Part shown: piece by piece, positions 21,523-25,923 of the stretch
Layout of the letters: each line of letters opens with the position of its first letter
How positions within the stretch are numbered: position 1 is the stretch's first letter
NCBI GenBank assembly: GCA_964470865.1
Contig: CAYYFR010000072.1
Location: 1 to 25,923, forward strand
DNA: 25,923 nt
Source: JAEUOS01 sp964470865
GTDB taxonomy: Bacteria > Pseudomonadota > Gammaproteobacteria > Burkholderiales > JAEUOS01
Reading direction: 5' to 3'
Position numbers and translations under genes: made by a program
Notes under the pieces: model-generated
Database searches by the model: none
Seen by the model: only the letters and a program-made list of their open reading frames with translations
What the model was told of the DNA's origin: nothing

Positions 21523-23382
21523 TCAGGCGGCTTTTCTCGCTTGTTCGGGCCGATACTCGGGAAGGCGCCGCTGCAGCTCAAGCTTGATGGATTGCGGGTT
21601 GTCGCCGGGGTTTGCCAGCCAGGCCAGCAGATCGCTGCGCCAGGCTGCGTCGGGCACCTCGCTGGGCTTGGCGATGCGCAGCTTGGCATGCGGCGTGGGC
21701 CGTGTGGATTCGGAATCGGCCAGCAGTTCCTCGAACAGTTTTTCGCCCGGCCGTAGCCCGGTGAACTCGATGCGGATTTCGTCGTCGGCGAAGCCGGACA
21801 GGCGAATCATGTCGCGCGCGAGGTCGGTGATCTTGACCGGCTCGCCCATGTCGAGCACGAAAATCTCGCCGCCGCGCCCCATGGTGCCGGCCTGCAGCAC
21901 CAGTTGCGCGGCTTCAGGGATAGACATGAAGTAGCGCACGATATCGGGATGGGTCACCGTGATCGGCCCGCCTGCGGCGATTTGCTCCTTGAACTTCGGG
22001 ATCACGCTGCCGGTGGAGCCCAGCACGTTGCCGAAGCGAACTATCACGAAGCGCGTGCCGGCAGGTGCATCCAGGCTCTGGCACAGCAGTTCGGCCAGGC
22101 GCTTGGAGGCGCCCATCACATTGGTCGGGTTGACCGCCTTGTCGGTCGAGATCAGGACGAACCTGGCAACACCGGCGGCGATCGCCGCAGCGCCCAGTGT
22201 CGCGGTGCCCAGGACGTTGTTGGCCAATGCCTCGCCGGCGTTCTCGTCTTCCATCATCGGCACATGCTTGTAGGCGGCGGCGTGAAACAGCACCGACGGC
22301 CGGTAGTGCGCCAACACCTGCCGCATGCGATGCGCGTCGCGCACATCGCCGATCACGCAGGAAAAGGCCTGACCGGGTGCAACGCGACCCAGCTCCTGCT
22401 CCATGTTGTAGAGCGCGAACTCGCCGTTCTCGACCAGCACCAGCCGGGCGGGCGAATAGCGCACGATCTGGCGCACCAGTTCGGCACCGATCGAGCCGCC
22501 GGCGCCGGTGATCATCACGGTCTGATTGGTCAGCAGGCCCTTGAGGCCAACGCTGTCGAGCACCACCGGATCGCGCCCCAGCAGATCATCGAGTTCGACC
22601 TGGCGAATCGCGGTCACCTGCACCTTGCCGCTCATCAAATCGTCGAATGACGGGATGGTGAGCACCTTGAGATTGGCTTCGCGGCACAGATCGACAATGC
22701 GGCGCCGCTCGCGATGCGTGGCCTCAGGCAGGGCGATGATCACGTGGGTCGCTTCCAGTTGCGCCGCGTTTTGCGCCAGCGTGTCGAGCCCGCCGACCAC
22801 GGTGGCGCTCTGCAGCACGCGCCCGGAAAGTCGCGGATCGTCGTCGATCAGGCCGACCACGCGCCAGTCGGCCGAACGGGTCAGTTCCTTGGTCAGCGTG
22901 ATGGCGGCGTCACCGGTGCCGATGACCAATACCGGTGCGCCCTGGCTGCGGGTGGCGCCGAACAGGCGATACTCCTTCCAGGAACGGTAGGCAACACGGT
23001 TGCCGCCCATGATGAGCAACAGCAGGATCGGCTCGAGCAGGAAAACCGAGCGCGGAATGCCGACGTTCAGGCCCAGCATCATGAGGACGAACGGGCCGAC
23101 CAGGGCGCCGGTGGCGACGGCGAAGACGATGCGGCGCAGGTCGGGTAGCGAGGCATAGCGCCAGACGCCGCGGTACAGGCCGAAGGCCTGGTAGGCATAG
23201 GCTTGCAGCGGGACGCACACCAGCATGGCCTTGAACATGCCGGGGTGGTATTCGGGCGGGATCGAGAGGTTGAGGCGCAGCCAGTAGGCAAGGAGCCAGG
23301 CACAGCCAGCGGCCAGCAAGTCATGTGTGAACGCGAGCAGCGAAAGCGGGTTGACCCCGAACAGGGGGCGCATGGGTTTCAT
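21523..23382 (-). CDS. Membrane-bound nucleotide-sugar 4,6-dehydratase/epimerase (CapD/WbpM/PglF family)
   Basis: This 619-residue enzyme has N-terminal transmembrane helices (about residues 12-130), a first Rossmann domain (VLVIGTGDAA, 151-160) and a catalytic SDR domain starting VMITGAGGSIGAELV (289-303). The catalytic region is ISTDKAVNPTNVMGASK (411-427), with Met in place of the usual SDR Tyr and Lys427 kept, as in WbpM and PglF, which make UDP-4-keto-6-deoxy-GlcNAc. The full length matches the large class. Its ATG at 23382 overlaps the WecA-like gene stop in ATGA. The likely product feeds QuiNAc, FucNAc or bacillosamine-type sugars into O-antigen; which one depends on genes outside the window. 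Confidence 0.93.
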   Translation of the reverse strand: MKPMRPLFGVNPLSLLAFTHDLLAAGCAWLLAYWLRLNLSIPPEYHPGMFKAMLVCVPLQAYAYQAFGLYRGVWRYASLPDLRRIVFAVATGALVGPFVLMMLGLNVGIPRSVFLLEPILLLLIMGGNRVAYRSWKEYRLFGATRSQGAPVLVIGTGDAAITLTKELTRSADWRVVGLIDDDPRLSGRVLQSATVVGGLDTLAQNAAQLEATHVIIALPEATHRERRRIVDLCREANLKVLTIPSFDDLMSGKVQVTAIRQVELDDLLGRDPVVLDSVGLKGLLTNQTVMITGAGGSIGAELVRQIVRYSPARLVLVENGEFALYNMEQELGRVAPGQAFSCVIGDVRDAHRMRQVLAHYRPSVLFHAAAYKHVPMMEDENAGEALANNVLGTATLGAAAIAAGVARFVLISTDKAVNPTNVMGASKRLAELLCQSLDAPAGTRFVIVRFGNVLGSTGSVIPKFKEQIAAGGPITVTHPDIVRYFMSIPEAAQLVLQAGTMGRGGEIFVLDMGEPVKITDLARDMIRLSGFADDEIRIEFTGLRPGEKLFEELLADSESTRPTPHAKLRIAKPSEVPDAAWRSDLLAWLANPGDNPQSIKLELQRRLPEYRPEQARKAA

Positions 23383-24371
23383 GTGTTTGGTGCTTGCGCC
23401 GCCAGAAAGCGTCGCCAGCGCAAGTCGATGACAAGTGCCGCGACGGCCAACAAGGCCGCGATTGTCGCAAAAGCGGCCCATCGCGCCTGTTCGTCCCCGC
23501 TGCGCGCTGCCAGTGCGGTGCCGGCGCAAACGAGCATCAAGGCATATTCGGCCGTCGCGAGGCGGGCGTGGCTCCAGCCTGAGCGTACCAGCCGCTGGTA
23601 GTAGTGCTCGCGATGGGCCAGCCAGAAGCGCTCGCGGCGCGCCATGCGTTTCGCCAGCGTGATCACGGCATCGACCACGAAGGGCGCGAAGGCCAGCGGT
23701 GCGAACCAGATGGGCCACAGGCCGCGCATCCAGCCGTCGATGCCCAGCGCGGCTGCCAGGAACCCTAGCGGTACGGAGCCACCGTCACCCATGAAGATGC
23801 GGCCCTGGAGATTGAAGCAAAGAAACCCCGCGGCGGCGGCGGCAATTGCGAAGCACAGAGCGGCGAAGCCGGGTGCGGCTGTCATTCCGGCCAGGCCGTA
23901 GCAGCCGAACCCAGCCACTGCCATACCGCCGGCAAGGCCATTGGCACCATCCATAAAATTGTAGAAATTGGTCATCGCAGCCATGGTCAGGATTGCGGCG
24001 CACATCCACCACCAGGGTGCGCCGTTGTCCGTGAGGTAGGCGGCGAAAAGCCCTGCGGCCAACAGATGGGTGCCGAGACGCGCGAAAATCGGCAGCCCGC
24101 CGCGATCATCCGCCAGCGATATGCCGGCCAGCGCGACAGCCAGGCCGAGTGCTGCAAGCGGCAAGCGATCGACCATGAAATTGCCGACCAGCGCCGCGGC
24201 GACGATGCCGGCCATCACCGCCACCCCGCCGCTGCGCGGCGTCGGATCGGAATGCAGCGATCGATCGTTCGGGTGGTCGAGTGCCCAATGCCAGCGCTGC
24301 CTGAGCATCAGCGCGACGATCAGGAACGAGACCGAAAACGCGACCAGGGCGCAGATCAGGAAAACGTTCAT
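23379..24371 (-). CDS. Undecaprenyl-phosphate sugar-1-phosphate transferase, WecA/WbpL-like
   Basis: This 330-residue polytopic membrane protein of the MraY/WecA family transfers a HexNAc-1-phosphate to undecaprenyl phosphate, starting O-antigen repeat synthesis. Visible motifs are DHPNDRSLHSDPTPRSGG (32-49), the metal-site pair ADDR (87-90), NFMDGANGL (138-146), MGDGGSVPLGF (194-204) and the cytoplasmic HREHYYQRL (253-261), characteristic of the WbpL/WecA branch and not MraY. About ten helices fit the family. It sits between a GT4 gene and the capD-like gene, overlapping both by 4 bp. The WbpL-WbpM pairing suggests a QuiNAc or FucNAc first sugar, which is an inference from Pseudomonas O-antigen clusters. 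Confidence 0.93.
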   Translation of the reverse strand: MNVFLICALVAFSVSFLIVALMLRQRWHWALDHPNDRSLHSDPTPRSGGVAVMAGIVAAALVGNFMVDRLPLAALGLAVALAGISLADDRGGLPIFARLGTHLLAAGLFAAYLTDNGAPWWWMCAAILTMAAMTNFYNFMDGANGLAGGMAVAGFGCYGLAGMTAAPGFAALCFAIAAAAAGFLCFNLQGRIFMGDGGSVPLGFLAAALGIDGWMRGLWPIWFAPLAFAPFVVDAVITLAKRMARRERFWLAHREHYYQRLVRSGWSHARLATAEYALMLVCAGTALAARSGDEQARWAAFATIAALLAVAALVIDLRWRRFLAAQAPNT

Positions 24372-25534
24372 GCGCGCTCGCGCAATCCGGCCGGCAGTCG
24401 TGCGCGGATCTCGGCGATCTGGCGCGCGACGATTTTCGATTCGTCGAACAAGGCCAGCGCGCGCGCGCGGCCGGCTTCGCCCATGCGACGGCGCGCTGCC
24501 GGGTCATCGGTGAGTTTCAGCAGCGCATCTGCCAGCGCAACTTCGTCGCGCACCGGCACCAAGAGCCCGGTTTCGCCGTCAACCACTTCCTCGCGTGATC
24601 CGCGAATGTCGGTCGCCACCACCGGAAGGGCCATCATCATCGCTTCGATGATGGTGCGTGGCATGCCTTCGCGGTAGGAGGGCAGGGTGAAGATGTCGAG
24701 TGCAGACAGAAGATCGGGAATGTCATCGCGCAGGCCGGTGAGGATCAGGCGCGGGCCGAGCGCTTCGCGGGCGCTTTCCAGTTCGGCGTCGATCGAGCCT
24801 GCGTGGTCGCTGGGCAGGCGGTCGCCGATGGCGACGAAATACACGTCGCGATGGGTTCCGGCGATGCGCGCAGCGGCTGCGAAGAACTCGCCGTAGCCCT
24901 TTTCGGACACCATCCGGCCGATCATGCCAATGGCAATTGCCTGAGCGGGAATTCCGAGTGCCGTCCGGATGCGCATGCGGACAGCGACATCGCCCGGCAT
25001 GAACGTATCCGGATCCACGCCATTGCCGATGGCGACCACACGATCGGCGGGCAGGAAGCGTTGATCCACCGCAGTAGCGGCATCCTCCGCGCTTTGCGTG
25101 AAAAGCAGGTCGGTCATGGCGCCGCCGAGCCGTTCGAGGAATACGAAAAATGCCTTCGGCAAGGGGCGCATCTGGTCATGGAAGTAGAAGCCGTGCGCTG
25201 TATAGACCACCATGGGAATGCCAGCTAACCGGGCCGCAATGCGGCCGAGCAATGCGGCGATCGGGGTGTGGGCATGCAGGATGTCGAAGCGCTCGCGGCG
25301 AAACAGTTGCACGAGTCGTATCAGGGATGCGGCATGTTTGAATGGATTGACGCTGCGGGCGATCGGCAGTGTCTGGATGCGGTAGCCGCGGGCGGCAAGG
25401 TCAGGGACGAATATGCCATCGGAGCACAGACCGGTAACGCGCCAGCCCTGCCTTTGCATGCCGTCGACAACCGGAGTCAGGAAATGCTTGAACGTGAAGT
25501 CGACAGCACAGAGCTGGCATACGGACAGTGGCAT
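24368..25534 (-). CDS. Glycosyltransferase family 4 (GT-B fold)
   Basis: This 388-residue cytoplasmic glycosyltransferase has the N-terminal domain start MPLSVCQLCAVDFTFKHFL and the segment FDILHAHTPIAALLGRIAARLAG, followed by VYTAHGFYFH. The C-terminal donor domain contains IGMIGRMVSEKGY and the EX7E motif in YREGMPRTIIEAMMMALPVVATD. Retaining GT4 chemistry is expected. The HAHTP and AHGFYFH pattern is common in WbpH/WbnK-like O-antigen enzymes. The ATG at 25534 is clear. It is the first gene of a three-gene unit linked by ATGA overlaps to the WecA-like and CapD-like genes, so it probably adds a sugar to the lipid-linked first residue. Donor and acceptor are unknown. Confidence 0.92.
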   Translation of the reverse strand: MPLSVCQLCAVDFTFKHFLTPVVDGMQRQGWRVTGLCSDGIFVPDLAARGYRIQTLPIARSVNPFKHAASLIRLVQLFRRERFDILHAHTPIAALLGRIAARLAGIPMVVYTAHGFYFHDQMRPLPKAFFVFLERLGGAMTDLLFTQSAEDAATAVDQRFLPADRVVAIGNGVDPDTFMPGDVAVRMRIRTALGIPAQAIAIGMIGRMVSEKGYGEFFAAAARIAGTHRDVYFVAIGDRLPSDHAGSIDAELESAREALGPRLILTGLRDDIPDLLSALDIFTLPSYREGMPRTIIEAMMMALPVVATDIRGSREEVVDGETGLLVPVRDEVALADALLKLTDDPAARRRMGEAGRARALALFDESKIVARQIAEIRARLPAGLRERA

Positions 25535-25582
25535 TCGTTGCAGCTCGTTCGAAGGACACCGGGCGATATCACCACCCGAATC

Positions 25583-25592
25583 TACAATTATA
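25583..25592. promoter_or_regulatory. Overlapping -10-like boxes for divergent transcription
   Basis: On the minus strand TATAAT lies at 25592-25587, about 53 bp before the GT4 ATG. On the plus strand TACAAT lies at 25583-25588, upstream of the acyltransferase gene. No consensus -35 is seen on either side. The surrounding 25535-25702 interval is distinctly AT-richer than its neighbours. Confidence 0.4.
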
Positions 25593-25702
25593 GCGGTAGC
25601 GAAATTCCAGGCGCACCGCGAGAAAATGCTGCCTGCGCTCCTGCGGTATCAGTTGCAAACTGCCCTCCTATGCCCCCGACGCCTAAATTTTAATCGAATC
25701 TG

Positions 25703-25923
25703 ATGGTTGCCCAGTGCCTGTGCGGCGTGGCTGCGGGGCTGGTAGTGCTCTATCACGCTTTAGGTGCTTTAGGCCTGAAGTTTCCGGGAGAGTGGCGTGT
25801 ATTGAGCGGATTTTTCTATCTGCGCGATTTTGGAGTTGTGGGGGGCGACCTCTTTTTCGCTGTCAGCGGTTTCATCATGTTCTACGTTTATTCAGGGGAA
25901 TTTGGCAGGCCCGGCGCTTCAAG
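25703..25923 (+). CDS. Acyltransferase family 3 membrane protein, N-terminal part (cut by the window edge)
   Basis: The visible 73 codons read MVAQCLCGVAAGLVVLYHAL and continue to GVVGGDLFFAVSGFIMFYVY, matching the first helices of acyltransferase-3 proteins (OafA/WecH type), which acetylate O-antigen or other glycans. The conserved His in VLYHA and the GxDLFFxxSGF pattern are present. The helix-1 motif usually reads QxLRGxAA, but here it is QCLCGVAA, with Cys in place of the conserved Arg. An in-frame TAA at 25691-25693 limits the start; ATG at 25703 is the only good choice and has no ribosome site. A GC sample of this end is about 52 percent, below the rest of the window. The gene continues past the right edge. 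Confidence 0.8.
   Translation, partial: MVAQCLCGVAAGLVVLYHALGALGLKFPGEWRVLSGFFYLRDFGVVGGDLFFAVSGFIMFYVYSGEFGRPGAS

Overview
The window reads as a stretch of chromosome from a GC-rich betaproteobacterium. The support is gene order and family flavour: a yqgE-ruvX-pyrR-pyrB-pyrC'-plsC run, Liv-type transporter genes beside fatty acid oxidation genes, and a WecA/CapD-type O-antigen block. I cannot name the genus. A block of exactly 100 N (13013-13112) shows that it comes from a draft assembly, possibly a metagenome bin. No rRNA, tRNA, CRISPR array, transposase, integrase or phage gene was seen.

Region 1 (1-5414) is acyl-CoA metabolism and transport. livG and a livH cut by the left edge run leftwards. 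A thiolase runs rightwards from a shared promoter region holding a perfect 14-bp palindrome that overlaps the thiolase -35 box. Facing the thiolase is a tight operon of an SDR resembling gluconate 5-dehydrogenase, an LCAD-type acyl-CoA dehydrogenase and a transglutaminase-like protein.

Region 2 (5670-7946) is stress and repair: a universal stress protein, a small two-helix membrane protein, and a CPD photolyase whose stop codon overlaps the start of the membrane protein.

Region 3 (8121-12833) is one long rightward unit: yqgE, ruvX, pyrR, pyrB, a dihydroorotase-like pyrC' that has lost most of its metal ligands, and a plsC-type acyltransferase. Several junctions are 4-bp start/stop overlaps. 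It covers early pyrimidine synthesis (with PyrC' as probable structural partner of PyrB), pre-16S rRNA processing and phospholipid acylation.

Region 4 (12834-15992) starts with 445 bp without a gene, holding short repeats, a hairpin and the assembly gap, which is flanked by two identical 55-bp sequences. It is followed by cysD and a cysN-cysC fusion, which together make PAPS. Sampled GC of cysD is clearly below that of the pyr genes.

Region 5 (15998-25923) is mainly lipopolysaccharide and O-antigen synthesis. apaH is the last gene of an operon with two GT9 (heptosyltransferase-like) genes. Divergent from it are an O-antigen ligase/polymerase-like membrane protein and a third GT9 gene. Then, leftwards and linked by ATGA overlaps, come a GT4 glycosyltransferase, a WecA/WbpL-like lipid-carrier sugar-phosphate transferase and a CapD/WbpM-like nucleotide-sugar dehydratase. 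An acyltransferase-3 gene with lower GC begins at the right edge and is cut off.

I found no convincing wholly new system. The points most worth a second look are the operator at 1487-1500, the degenerate PyrC', the repeat-flanked gap before cysD, and the PAPS genes beside the surface-polysaccharide block.
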